Positions 1-8,892 of a stretch of DNA of 64,000 nt are shown here, piece after piece. Source of the DNA: Variovorax paradoxus B4 (GTDB lineage Bacteria; Pseudomonadota; Gammaproteobacteria; Burkholderiales; Burkholderiaceae_C); assembly GCF_000463015.1 (NCBI RefSeq), contig NC_022234.1, forward strand, positions 620,001-684,000, read 5' to 3'. The translations under genes and the position numbers were made by a program. Below the pieces are notes generated by a model. It made no database searches. It was not told the origin of the DNA and saw only the letters and a program-made list of their open reading frames with translations. Position 1 is the first letter of the stretch, and every line of letters starts with the position of its first letter.

Positions 1-81
1 AGCAAAGAGCGCAAGGAACTGATCGCCAGTGAACGCAAGCATGAGGCCGACAATGCAACAGGCGACCGAGATGGAGCTTGA
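1..81 (+). CDS. C-terminal tail of an unknown protein, cut by the window edge
   Basis: Reading from base 1 gives 26 codons closed by TGA at 79-81. The peptide is strongly charged, rich in Lys, Glu and Arg, and begins SKERKELIASERKHEAD. This composition suits a helical C-terminus. Too little is present to name a family, and a chance open frame is possible. Confidence 0.25.
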   Translation, partial: SKERKELIASERKHEADNATGDRDGA

Positions 82-111
82 TCCCCATCAAGCATGCGGT
101 CCAAGCCTCCA

Positions 112-213
112 GAGCGGATTCTCGAGGCGCTGCTGGATCGCGCGGCTGAGCGGCCGGGCGCGGAACACCGGGTCGAAGCCAACCTTCTCGATTTCGACCA
201 GCACCGCCAGTGT
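112..213 (-). pseudogene. clpB: ClpB C-terminal fragment
   Basis: The minus strand encodes about 34 residues including VGFDPVFRARPLSRAIQQR and ENPL. This is the highly conserved end of the AAA+ disaggregase ClpB, whose family sequence reads roughly VGFDPVYGARPLKRAIQQ. Both sides lose similarity at once: the upstream codons are unrelated, and after ENPL the frame ends within seven codons. Only a scrap of an 860-residue protein remains, so it cannot function. It marks this end of the window as rearranged DNA. Confidence 0.7.
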
Positions 214-689
214 TGATTTCCGCATGGACGCGATCGCGTTTCCGTTGGCGCTTGATCCGCTCATACCCCAGAGCACACATCTGCGCTCGAGCGAATTGGT
301 GCGCAGAAGCGCGTCGGCGCTCGATGGAAACGCGCGTCAAACGGGCATGGAGATCCAATACAGGCCGATCTGTGACGGGGTTGCACCATTTCGCGTAGAA
401 GCTGAGGCTTGTACCCGTCTCGCCGCTCGAAGAACTTGCGCCGGGGCGTGGGATGGCAAGGTGGCCTTCGAGTCAATCTCGTGGGGCGGCAAGAAAATGC
501 TCACGTCGAAAGCGTGGCCCATTCCGATTCAAGCCACCTTTCTCGGCGTGAAATCACGCTGCCCCGTGGTCATTCCCCCTGATGTTGAACGCCGCACGGC
601 TGTTGTGCTAGGCAATCACACGCCCGTGGCCGCAGTCGCGCAGAGCTGTCGCATCGCGCGACGGCCGCTCGGCAAGGAATCGCCTCTGC
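214..689. other. Stretch with no recognisable gene
   Basis: Several short frames stay open on both strands, but none shows a family motif, a ribosome site or sensible protein composition. The region sits between a ClpB scrap and a truncated kinase and is probably degraded DNA. Confidence 0.5.
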
Positions 690-1292
690 CTATGAAGGAG
701 ACGGCCGTGGAAGGCTGATGGTGAAGACGCAGCCCGAACCTGGCACGTCCCGGACCGTCAATGTTCCGTTGTCCGCTTCAATGCTCTGACGAGCGATCGA
801 GAGCCCGAGTCCCAGACCCGCTCGGCTGTCGCTGTTGGGACTGAAAGGGATGAACATCTTGGCGGCGCCACCTGGCGGCAATCCTCCGCAATGGTCCTCG
901 ACATCGATGAGGACCTGTTCGCCCGAGGCGTAGGCGCTCAGGGTCACCATGGAGTTCTCCTGGGTGTACTTGAACGCGTTCTGCAGCAGGTTGGCCAGCG
1001 CCGCGTGAAGCAGGTCCCGGTTGGCCAGAATCGCCAGCGAGGGGTCCACGGTCCGCACCCCGAAGACGGCGCCTTGGCGCGCCACATCGAGCCGGGGGCC
1101 CATCTCGCCAAGGCTCATCGGATGAGCAAATCTTCGGTGGCCTTGCCCGTGGCGATCGCAGCCTTGAGCCAAGAGGGCGGGGACCGCGTCCGCTCCATGC
1201 ATTGCCGTCTTGGTCGCGGGACTTGACCGTGCCGGCCGTCGGGCACTCTTCTTGGCCCTGGTGGCGGATTCGGCTCTGTCCAATATGGACAA
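690..1292 (-). pseudogene. Truncated, frameshifted sensor histidine kinase
   Basis: The last ~130 residues form a good HATPase_c domain: N box LLQNAFKYTQ, G1 box DVEDHCGGLPPG, G2 box GLGLGLSIA, and the ending SGCVFTISLP. The first ~70 codons of this frame are low-complexity and not kinase-like. In the next minus frame, near 1120-1180, the peptide AIATGKATEDLLIR resembles the helix that precedes this ATPase domain in a family of proteobacterial kinases. So the gene has lost its sensor and phospho-acceptor part and carries at least one frameshift. It begins just after the flavoprotein gene ends. Confidence 0.65.
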
Positions 1293-1295
1293 CGC

Positions 1296-3155
1296 TCAGC
1301 TGCCGCGTTCGAACGCCGGTATGTCGGTCGCCTGCCCGCTTTCGGCGGGTATCGGTGCGAGCCGCACCCACACGGCGTCGAGCGCCGACTGGATGCTGTC
1401 GAAAACCCGCGACCGGCTCTTGGGCGAAGGCAGATAGTGGTTGAAGTAGCGCAGGCCTTCGGTCGGCACGCCGAGCAGCGTGAGCTGTCGTACCGGCAAG
1501 CCCGTCGCATCGAGCGGATGGCCGAGGGTGTCGGTGCGCGGCACTCGCATCCGCGCGTCCGCCGGCTGCGGCAGCACGGCGCCGGCGCACAGGCCCGAGC
1601 GGCAGAGCGCGGCGAGCAGGGAACCGTCCTGGGTATCGATCGCGCGATGCCCCGCGCGCGCGCGCACCAGGTGATCGAGGCAGGCCACGAAGGGTGTTTC
1701 GAAGGCGCGCGAGCGTGCGCGCCAGACGCCTAGCGCCGCATCGCGCTCGAGTGCGGGCGCCGGGCCGAGGTCGGTGCGCAGCAGGCCGGCGCGCATCAGC
1801 GCCAGCCATTCGAGCCCGCGCGCGATCGGCGGGCCCACGACCAGCTGGGAGATCCGCGGCGCCACCACGTCGAAGAAGCGGCGACGCGATGATGGCATGA
1901 GCGCGTCGAACTCCACCGCCTGGCGGATGAAGCCGCGCAGCACGCGCAGCATCTCCACCGCGTACTTGTAAGGGCTGTGCGCTTCGCCCTTGCGCGCCTC
2001 GTCCACATCGAAACGCAGGCGCGCCGCGAAGGTCGCGCTGAATTCCGCGGCGCTGCGCGGCGATGGCGCGGGCGTCGATGCGAGCAGCACTTCGGGCGAG
2101 AACTCCGCCATCGACGGCAGGGTCGCTTCGCAGAAGGCCCGGACTTCGGCCGGCGCGAGTACACCGAGCGCGTGTCGGCAGGCCTCGGCCGCATCGACAC
2201 CTTGAGACAGCGTCAGCGCGCGCATCAGGTAGGCCGCGCGCATCTCGGCGGCAAGCGCCGCAAGCAGGTCTTCGTCGAGTTGCAGGCCCGCGGGCCCGCG
2301 TGCCGCCCGTCGCACGGCCAAGTACGCATCAGTGCAGAAGATCGGCGCGAAGCTGCCCGACAGATCGAGCGATTGGGCGGGCCGGCATGCGAACGGCGTG
2401 CCGCTGCGCGAGTGCACGAACATGACGGGCTCGCGGCCGCTCGGCAGGTAACGCAGCATGCCGTCTTCCTCGCGCACGAAGCGCCCGCCGCGGCCCGCGG
2501 TGAGCGCTGCCACCACGTCGACCGCCACCAGCCCTGTGCCCGAGATGCCCACTGCCGAACCGGCCTCGATGCGCGCCTGCAGCGGCGCCATGGGGTACGG
2601 GGCCATCGGCCTCGCCTGTGAAGGAGCCGGCCCGTTCGCCGCAGGCGCCAGCCCGTGGCCGGTGCACAGGAAGACATGGTCCACCGTGAGCGCCGAGCCG
2701 TCGCCCAGGTGCACGCGGGCCTGCCCGTCGGCCGCGAGCGAGACATCGAGTGCGCGCTGGCGCACCGCTGCGATCCGCAAGTGCGATGGCGCGTTGTCGC
2801 ACAGCACTGCATGCACGTAGCGCAGATAGGCCCCGAAGAGCGCCCGGGGCAGGAAGCCGTTCGGATCGGCCTCGATGTCGCGCGCGGTGCGCAGCCAGTC
2901 GATGAACGGCACTGCCCCCGTGAGCGGCGGCTCGCCGAAGTGGCGGGCGCTGAAGCTGTCGAGTTGGCCGGTGACGGTGTTGAGCAGCAGGAAGTCTTCC
3001 TGCTGCGGCTTGTGCAGGCCCGGCCCCGGCTCGTCGGGGTCGATCAGGTGCACCGCGAGCGCGAGCCGCGGCTGCCGGCGCGCGGCGGTGACCAGCCGGT
3101 CGAGCACCGCCAACCCCCAGGGGCCGGCGCCGACGATCGCGATCTCAACCCGCAC
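1296..3155 (-). CDS. FAD/NAD(P)-binding oxidoreductase (NAD_binding_9 type), last gene of the NRPS operon
   Basis: A 619-residue protein starting with GTG at 3155. The N-terminus carries a Rossmann dinucleotide motif (VAIVGAGPWGLAVLDRL-like, with GAGPWG at residues 9-14). A second conserved block, VDHVFLCTGHG near residue 160, is typical of flavoproteins that place FAD and NAD(P)H on one chain. The substrate is unknown; relatives of this type often sit in natural-product clusters. The start overlaps the end of the EamA gene by 11 nt, which indicates translational coupling. An oxidation or N-hydroxylation of the NRPS substrate would fit but is only inferred. Confidence 0.8.
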   Translation of the reverse strand: MRVEIAIVGAGPWGLAVLDRLVTAARRQPRLALAVHLIDPDEPGPGLHKPQQEDFLLLNTVTGQLDSFSARHFGEPPLTGAVPFIDWLRTARDIEADPNGFLPRALFGAYLRYVHAVLCDNAPSHLRIAAVRQRALDVSLAADGQARVHLGDGSALTVDHVFLCTGHGLAPAANGPAPSQARPMAPYPMAPLQARIEAGSAVGISGTGLVAVDVVAALTAGRGGRFVREEDGMLRYLPSGREPVMFVHSRSGTPFACRPAQSLDLSGSFAPIFCTDAYLAVRRAARGPAGLQLDEDLLAALAAEMRAAYLMRALTLSQGVDAAEACRHALGVLAPAEVRAFCEATLPSMAEFSPEVLLASTPAPSPRSAAEFSATFAARLRFDVDEARKGEAHSPYKYAVEMLRVLRGFIRQAVEFDALMPSSRRRFFDVVAPRISQLVVGPPIARGLEWLALMRAGLLRTDLGPAPALERDAALGVWRARSRAFETPFVACLDHLVRARAGHRAIDTQDGSLLAALCRSGLCAGAVLPQPADARMRVPRTDTLGHPLDATGLPVRQLTLLGVPTEGLRYFNHYLPSPKSRSRVFDSIQSALDAVWVRLAPIPAESGQATDIPAFERGS

Positions 3156-4068
3156 GGCGCAGCTCCCGGCCCGGTCTGCCCGGCAGCGTGACGAGCACCA
3201 CCCCGGCGACGATCAGCGCGCTCGCGACCAGCAGGCTCCAGCTCACCGGTTCGGCGAGAAACACCACGCCGAACGCCACGCTGACCAGCGCCCGCAGGTA
3301 GGCATTGCTCGTGGTGGCGACCGGGCCCAGCGTGCGGATCAGCCGGAAGAAGATCACGCTGGCCAGCGCGGTCGACAGCAGCGCGAGCGCCAGCACCGCG
3401 AGCGTGGCCTCCAGGCCTGGTGCGAGCGTCCATGGCCGGTCGAGCGCGAGGCTCACCGGCAGCAAGGTGAGCCCGCCGCACAGCAGCGACCCGGCCGCGG
3501 TGATGACGGCGGGCTGGTCGCCGAAGCGGTGGCCGAACACCGCGCCGCACGCATACGACGCGCTCGCGCCCAGCACTGCCATGACCGCCAGGAAGTCGCT
3601 CTGGCCCAGGGCCACGACGGAGCCGGTGCCGACGATCCTGGCGACGCCTGCAAGCCCGAGAAGCACGCCCACGAACTTCGTGAGCATGAAGGGCGCCGAG
3701 CCGACGACGAACACCGACAGCATGAAGGCGAACAGCGGCACGGTCGCATTGAGCACGCCCGCGAGCCCGCTCGCGATGTGCAGCTCGCCCCAGCTGATCA
3801 GCGTGAACGGCAACGCGCCCTGCAGCAGCCCCTGCACCCAGAGCGCGCCCCAGTGGCCGGCGCGCGCCGGAAACGCGAAGCCGCGGGCCACGGCCAGTGC
3901 GGCCAGCAGCGCGCCGCCGAGCAGGATGCGGATCGCGGCCAGCGTGGCCGGCGGGTAGTCGGCCACCGCGACCTTGATCAGCGAGAACGAGCCGCCCCAG
4001 AGGACCGCGAGCAGCACCAGAAGCGCGTATTCGCCCGCCGGCGCCGGATTCGTCGGTTTCTCATGCAT
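3145..4068 (-). CDS. EamA-family (DMT) inner-membrane exporter
   Basis: A 307-residue, ten-helix drug/metabolite transporter with two EamA repeats. The first contains FSLIKVAVADYPPATLAAIR and the second begins around residue 155 (ASASYACGAVFGHRF). Its ATG lies inside the end of the NRPS gene (8-nt overlap) and its end overlaps the downstream flavoprotein. In the staphylopine/pseudopaline-type metallophore systems an exporter of this general class releases the product. By analogy this protein may export whatever the neighbouring synthetase makes. Family call is firm, cargo is inferred. Confidence 0.88.
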   Translation of the reverse strand: MHEKPTNPAPAGEYALLVLLAVLWGGSFSLIKVAVADYPPATLAAIRILLGGALLAALAVARGFAFPARAGHWGALWVQGLLQGALPFTLISWGELHIASGLAGVLNATVPLFAFMLSVFVVGSAPFMLTKFVGVLLGLAGVARIVGTGSVVALGQSDFLAVMAVLGASASYACGAVFGHRFGDQPAVITAAGSLLCGGLTLLPVSLALDRPWTLAPGLEATLAVLALALLSTALASVIFFRLIRTLGPVATTSNAYLRALVSVAFGVVFLAEPVSWSLLVASALIVAGVVLVTLPGRPGRELRRAG

Positions 4069-7000
4069 CGCTCAGCGCCTCCAGGTGGGTGCAATAGTCG
4101 GTGAAGCATTCCTCGATCCCGGCTTGCGTGAGCAGCCCGGCGCGGTACTGGATCTCGATGTGCGTGGCGTCGTGCCATGCGCGGATCAGCATCAGCAGGT
4201 CGTACTTCAGCCGGTAGCCGCGGTCCGCATGCCGCGCGGCCGCGAGGGCCGGCGCATCGCCCGTGCCCTGCGGCATGAAGTTGAGCGAGAAGCCGGTCAG
4301 CGGGTTGCGATCCGCATCGAACGGCAGCCCGAGCGCGTCGAGCACTTCGTCGAACTGGCAAGCCTGGTGGTGCGCGGCGAGCGCGATGCCGTCGCGCACG
4401 CTCTCCACCAGCTGACGCGCCGGTAGCGCGCCCAGCCGCGCGACGCGCAGCGGCACCAGGTTGATGAAGTCGCCGATGGCCTGCGCGATCCGGGGATGCG
4501 CGCGGCCGGCCAGCGGCGTGACGATCACCAGGTCGTCGCATTCGGTCAGCGCCGCGAGCCAGCGGAAGTACGCGGCCACAAACAGCACATAGGGCGTGCA
4601 CTTCAGCCGGCGAGCCGCTGCGCCGACGGCCTCGCGCAGTGGACTGCGCAAGGGAGCGTCCATCGCGTGGCAGCGTTGCGGATCTGCGCAGCGCAGCTGG
4701 TTCGGCAGGTAGCGATGGTGATAGGGCGGGCCGAGCAGCGTGCGGAAATGCGCGCGTGCATCCTGCGCCCCGACGCCCTGTGCGTTGGCCCAGGCCGCGA
4801 TATCGCGCATCGACGGCGGAGCGTCCGCTGTCCAGGGCCGGCCCGAGAGCCGGGCGGCCAGCTCGCGCGCGAGCAGGCCCTGGCTGGTGCCATCGCTGAC
4901 CAGATGGTGCACGGTCCACAGCAGCCGGCGTTTCGCTTCGGGCAGGGCGAGCAGCGTGGCGCGAAACAGCGGCGCATCGGCGAACAGAGCGATCTCCGTC
5001 TCGCCCTCGGCCACGCGCAGTACGTCGATGCGGCGCGCAAGTGCCGCCGCGTCGAGCATGCCCAGGTCGCAGTGCGCCACTTCCACGTCCGCCGTCGGCA
5101 CGATCGACTGGCGCACGACGCCGTCTTCATCGAGGCCGAAGCGCAGGCACAGGCTGTCGTGGCGCAGCGCGATCTCGGTCAGCGCGCGCCCCACAGCATA
5201 AGCATCGACCCCGTCGGGCAGCTCGAACAGCGCCACCATGTTGCACCAGTTGCGGTTGCCGCCCGCGCAGAAAGTGCGGAAGTAGCGCCGCTGCTGCGGG
5301 CTCAGCGCGAACCAGCGGCTGCGCGGCGCGGGAGGGATCGGCGCGGGCGCGGCAGGCCTGGCCACTCGCAGGTGCTGCGCCAGTTCACGCGCCGTGGGCG
5401 CGTGCATCAGCAGCAGCGGCTGCGCATGCACGCCGAGCCGTGCTTCGAGATCGGCGCACAGCTGTATTGCCGCGAGCGAGTCGCCGCCGAGCGCGAAGAA
5501 ATCGTCGTCGACACCGACATGCGCCTGCCGCAGCACCCGCGCGATCGCATCGGCCAGGTCGTGCGCGAGCTCGTCGGCGTCCTCCGGGGCGGTGGTCGTG
5601 CCGCGCGGTGGCGGCGCGGGCAGGCGGGCGCGGTCGAGCTTGCCGTTGGCCGTGAGCGGCAAGGCGTCGAGCGCCATCAGATGGCTCGGGATCGCCGCCG
5701 CCGGCAACCGCTCGGCGAGAAAGGGGCGCAGGCTTCGGCGCACGGCCTGCGCGTCCTCGCGCGTGCAGAAGTAGCCCACGAGCTGCGCCCCGCCTTCCTC
5801 GTTCGTCATGCACACGACGGCCGCGTCGCTCACGGCCTCGTGTGCCTGCAGCACCGCCGCGACGCCCGCGGGCTCGACGCGCGTGCCGAGGATCTTGACC
5901 TGGTGGTCCTTGCGGCCGCGCAGGTGCAGCGCGCCGTCGCTGTCGAGGAAACCGAGGTCGCCGCTCAGGTAGGCCGGCTGGGCGTCGAGCACGATGAAGC
6001 GCGTGGCCGAAGGCTCCGCCGGGTCCAGGTAGCCGAGCGAGCCATGTGCCGTGCGGATCGCGACCTCGCCGAGGCCGCCCGTGCCGAGCGGCTGCAGCGA
6101 CTCGTCGACGATGCTCACGCCGACCCCGGGCAGCGGCAGGCCGCAGCACTGGATGCCTTCGGGTGCGGGGTCGGGCACGCGCGCACAGAACTTCGCAAGC
6201 GTGGTTTCGGTCGGCCCGTACAGGTTGTAGATCGCGCTCTGCGGAAATGCCGCGCGCCAGCGAGCGACCAGCGCGCTGCCCAGCGGCTCGCCCGCGAACA
6301 GTGTGTGGCGCAGCGCCGCGTTGCGTTCGTTCGCGGGCAGGCTCGCCAGGCAGGCCTGGGCCAGCGAGGGCACTGCGTGCAGCACGCTGACCGACATGGC
6401 GGACAGCCAGGCCGGCATCTCGGCGGGCGTTATCGAGGCGTCCGTGGGCGGCAGGCAGCCGGTCACGCCCGCGACGATCGGCAGCAGCAGGTCGCGCAGC
6501 ACCACATCGAACGACAGGCGGGTGAGCACGCCCACGCGGTCGCCGGGCTGCAGGCCCAGCATGCCGGCCTCCCAGGCCAGGAAGTGGGCGAGCCCGCCGC
6601 GCCGCCCGAGGATGCCTTTGGGGCGGCCAGTCGTGCCGGAAGTGAAGAAGATGTAGCAGCCGGCGTCGGGTGCGATCTCGGGCAGGCCCAGGTCATCGAG
6701 CGTCCATCCGGGCTGCGTCGACAGCCCGATCGTGATGCAGGTGATGCCGGGGGCCTCCAGCGGCGCCTGCGCCGCGAAATCGATCGCCAGCGCGGGTGCC
6801 GACGCGTCCAGCATCGCCTGCTTGCGCGCGCGTGGCAGCGCCGCATCGATGGGCACGGCGATCACGCCCTCGAGCAGGCAGCCCACAAGCATCGCCACCA
6901 GGCCGCGCGAAGCCACGCCGTGCAGCGCCGCGCGATCGCCGGCCTTGATGCCGTGCTGGCGCAGCAGCATCGCCTGCGCGACCACCAGCGCCGCGAAATC

Positions 7001-7102
7001 GTCGCGGCGCATCGGGCCCTCGGCATCGATCCACAGCGTCGCCGCGCCGGCACGCAGGCCGTCGCGCAGCAGCGCGGTGAGCGACGATGGCCGCGCGTTC
7101 AT
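4061..7102 (-). CDS. Stand-alone nonribosomal peptide synthetase, A-T-C
   Basis: A 1013-residue single-module enzyme with unusual domain order. The adenylation domain shows A3 FFTSGTTGRPKG at ~152-163, A5 NLYGPTETT, A7 YLSGDLGFLDSDGALHLRGR and A10 LTANGKLDR. The carrier domain follows at ~530-545 with the phosphopantetheine site FFALGGDSL. A C-terminal condensation domain has an intact HHLVSDG motif near residue 732. There is no thioesterase and no second A domain. The C domain therefore probably joins the carrier-bound amino acid to a free acceptor and so releases the product (inference). It overlaps the upstream oxidase gene by 4 nt and the EamA gene by 8 nt. Confidence 0.9.
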   Translation of the reverse strand: MNARPSSLTALLRDGLRAGAATLWIDAEGPMRRDDFAALVVAQAMLLRQHGIKAGDRAALHGVASRGLVAMLVGCLLEGVIAVPIDAALPRARKQAMLDASAPALAIDFAAQAPLEAPGITCITIGLSTQPGWTLDDLGLPEIAPDAGCYIFFTSGTTGRPKGILGRRGGLAHFLAWEAGMLGLQPGDRVGVLTRLSFDVVLRDLLLPIVAGVTGCLPPTDASITPAEMPAWLSAMSVSVLHAVPSLAQACLASLPANERNAALRHTLFAGEPLGSALVARWRAAFPQSAIYNLYGPTETTLAKFCARVPDPAPEGIQCCGLPLPGVGVSIVDESLQPLGTGGLGEVAIRTAHGSLGYLDPAEPSATRFIVLDAQPAYLSGDLGFLDSDGALHLRGRKDHQVKILGTRVEPAGVAAVLQAHEAVSDAAVVCMTNEEGGAQLVGYFCTREDAQAVRRSLRPFLAERLPAAAIPSHLMALDALPLTANGKLDRARLPAPPPRGTTTAPEDADELAHDLADAIARVLRQAHVGVDDDFFALGGDSLAAIQLCADLEARLGVHAQPLLLMHAPTARELAQHLRVARPAAPAPIPPAPRSRWFALSPQQRRYFRTFCAGGNRNWCNMVALFELPDGVDAYAVGRALTEIALRHDSLCLRFGLDEDGVVRQSIVPTADVEVAHCDLGMLDAAALARRIDVLRVAEGETEIALFADAPLFRATLLALPEAKRRLLWTVHHLVSDGTSQGLLARELAARLSGRPWTADAPPSMRDIAAWANAQGVGAQDARAHFRTLLGPPYHHRYLPNQLRCADPQRCHAMDAPLRSPLREAVGAAARRLKCTPYVLFVAAYFRWLAALTECDDLVIVTPLAGRAHPRIAQAIGDFINLVPLRVARLGALPARQLVESVRDGIALAAHHQACQFDEVLDALGLPFDADRNPLTGFSLNFMPQGTGDAPALAAARHADRGYRLKYDLLMLIRAWHDATHIEIQYRAGLLTQAGIEECFTDYCTHLEALSDA

Positions 7103-8892
7103 GAGGCCACCTCGAACACGTCGGCAAAGCGCCGCGGATGGTAGAGCGTGTGCATGGCATGCGCTCGCGCCTCGAGCGCGCAGGCCACGGCCTCGGCGAC
7201 GGCCGGCGATTGCGCGAAGCCGCCGGTGTTGTGGCCGCCGCTGAGCACAAGCCTGCCGCCCGTGTCGGTCTCCTGCACCTCGAGCACGCCGAGGCCCGAG
7301 GGTGTCCAGGGACGCACGCAGAAGCCGGGGCGCTCGCCGAGCATGCCGGCCTGCCGGGCGCGCCCGAACTTGTCGCCGAACAGTTCCTCCGCCGTCTCCA
7401 TCACGCAGCGCGAGAGCTCGGGCAGGTCGGCCAGCCGCACGTCGTCGGCCGAGGCGCCGACGAAGCCGTGCCCGGAGCTGCAGTGCAGCACCGGCCGTCC
7501 GGCTGCGTCACGCCCGGGCACGACGTTGGCACCCTGCGCCGCCTCCTGGCTGCCGAAGGCACGCCGGCGAACCTTGAGGGGCGAGCGCAGCGGTGCGCCG
7601 TCATTGGGCAGCGTGACCCACATGCCCACCATCGCACCGATGGCGGGCAGTCCCGTCGTCCTGGCAGCGAGGGTCCTTGCCTGTGCACCGGGCGAGAGCA
7701 CGTAGTGGTCGGAGCGCCGCAGTGTGCCGTTGACGACGATGCCCGTCACCGCGCCCGAATCCGTCTGTCGGACCTCGCCGGCCTCCTGTTGCCAATGGAA
7801 GCGCACGCCGAGGCTTTCGAGCAGCGCGATCAGGTTGCGGCAGAACGAGACGATGTTGAGCGAAAAGCCGTGCACCTCGAGCGCGCCCGCAATGGCGCCG
7901 CCATCGATCGCGTCGGCGAGCGCAGGCTCGCGCTCGCGCAGTCGCGGCCGGGGAACCGTATCGATCAGCGCGCCGATCTCGGCTTCGGCCGTCTGCGCGG
8001 CGCACAGGGAGGCGTCGCTCGGGTAGATGCGCAGCAGCCGGCCGACATGGTGCGTCTCGCGCAGCAGTTCGGGATGGAGGCTGAAAACCTCGTGCCATAG
8101 CCGGTGGCTCTGCCGGTTGAAGCCGACGATGTCGTTGTCATACTGCAGCGCGGCCCAGGGCGGCACCTGTTCGAGCTGCGCGATCCAGCGGCGGTCGGCA
8201 TCCGACAGCGTCTCGTAGCGGCGCGACAGCCAGCCGTCCTGCGCGATGCCCAGGCGAAAGCGGGGCGTGTCGTGCGGCGTGTAGAGCGGGGAGCAGGCCA
8301 GGTGATGGCGCGACTCGTTGTACGAGAAGATGCGCGCATCCCTGCCGCCGAAGGTCGCGCCCGCATTCGCGGGGTGGGGCTCGCCCTGTCCGCGCGGATC
8401 GGCCATGCGGTCGAACACCGAGACGCGATGGCCGCGCCGGCACAGCGTCAGTGCCGTGACCAGGTTGACCACGCCCGCGCCCACCAGCATCACTTCGCCC
8501 GTTGCATGCGCGCAAGCCTCCGGGCGCGGCGCATGCTGCTGCTTCGGTCGGCACATCGATTCGGCCAGCAGGAAGGCCTCGTACTCGGCGCGTTCCCAGG
8601 TCGACCCGGCAACGAAGGCGCAACGTGCGCCGAGCGCAGGGAGATCGACGGCGGTCCGCGAGGCCGCGAGGCCGCAGAAGACGAACCGGCACGCGGTGAA
8701 CCCGGCCGCGATGGCCGCCACCGCTTCGAGCTGTGACTCGCGCGCGATCACCACGTCGGGTGCGAGCGCGGAGAGTTCCGCGGCGACGCGGTGCGGCGCC
8801 TTCGCCGCGAGGTCGGGCCGAAGCACGATGTTGTGCGCGACGAAGACATCGACCGATGCCTTTGCGAGCCAGCACATGACGACGATCTTCAT
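7099..8892 (-). CDS. FAD-dependent oxidoreductase (DAO family) with an extra N-terminal domain
   Basis: The ATG at 8892 is chosen because it overlaps the upstream ATPase stop by 4 nt; the longer open frame beyond it is antisense-like. The product is 597 residues. Residues ~130-160 hold the FAD-binding start VMLVGAGVVNLVTALTL, and ~345 more residues resemble D-amino-acid-oxidase/glycine-oxidase family proteins, ending in LVLSGGHNTGGFAQSPAVA. Residues 1-115 form a separate domain (MKIVVMCWLAKASVDVFVAH) resembling the N-terminal lobe of 2-hydroxyacid-dehydrogenase-like proteins, which is not usual in DAO enzymes. It may oxidise an amine of the NRPS precursor or product. Confidence 0.82.
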   Translation of the reverse strand: MKIVVMCWLAKASVDVFVAHNIVLRPDLAAKAPHRVAAELSALAPDVVIARESQLEAVAAIAAGFTACRFVFCGLAASRTAVDLPALGARCAFVAGSTWERAEYEAFLLAESMCRPKQQHAPRPEACAHATGEVMLVGAGVVNLVTALTLCRRGHRVSVFDRMADPRGQGEPHPANAGATFGGRDARIFSYNESRHHLACSPLYTPHDTPRFRLGIAQDGWLSRRYETLSDADRRWIAQLEQVPPWAALQYDNDIVGFNRQSHRLWHEVFSLHPELLRETHHVGRLLRIYPSDASLCAAQTAEAEIGALIDTVPRPRLREREPALADAIDGGAIAGALEVHGFSLNIVSFCRNLIALLESLGVRFHWQQEAGEVRQTDSGAVTGIVVNGTLRRSDHYVLSPGAQARTLAARTTGLPAIGAMVGMWVTLPNDGAPLRSPLKVRRRAFGSQEAAQGANVVPGRDAAGRPVLHCSSGHGFVGASADDVRLADLPELSRCVMETAEELFGDKFGRARQAGMLGERPGFCVRPWTPSGLGVLEVQETDTGGRLVLSGGHNTGGFAQSPAVAEAVACALEARAHAMHTLYHPRRFADVFEVAS

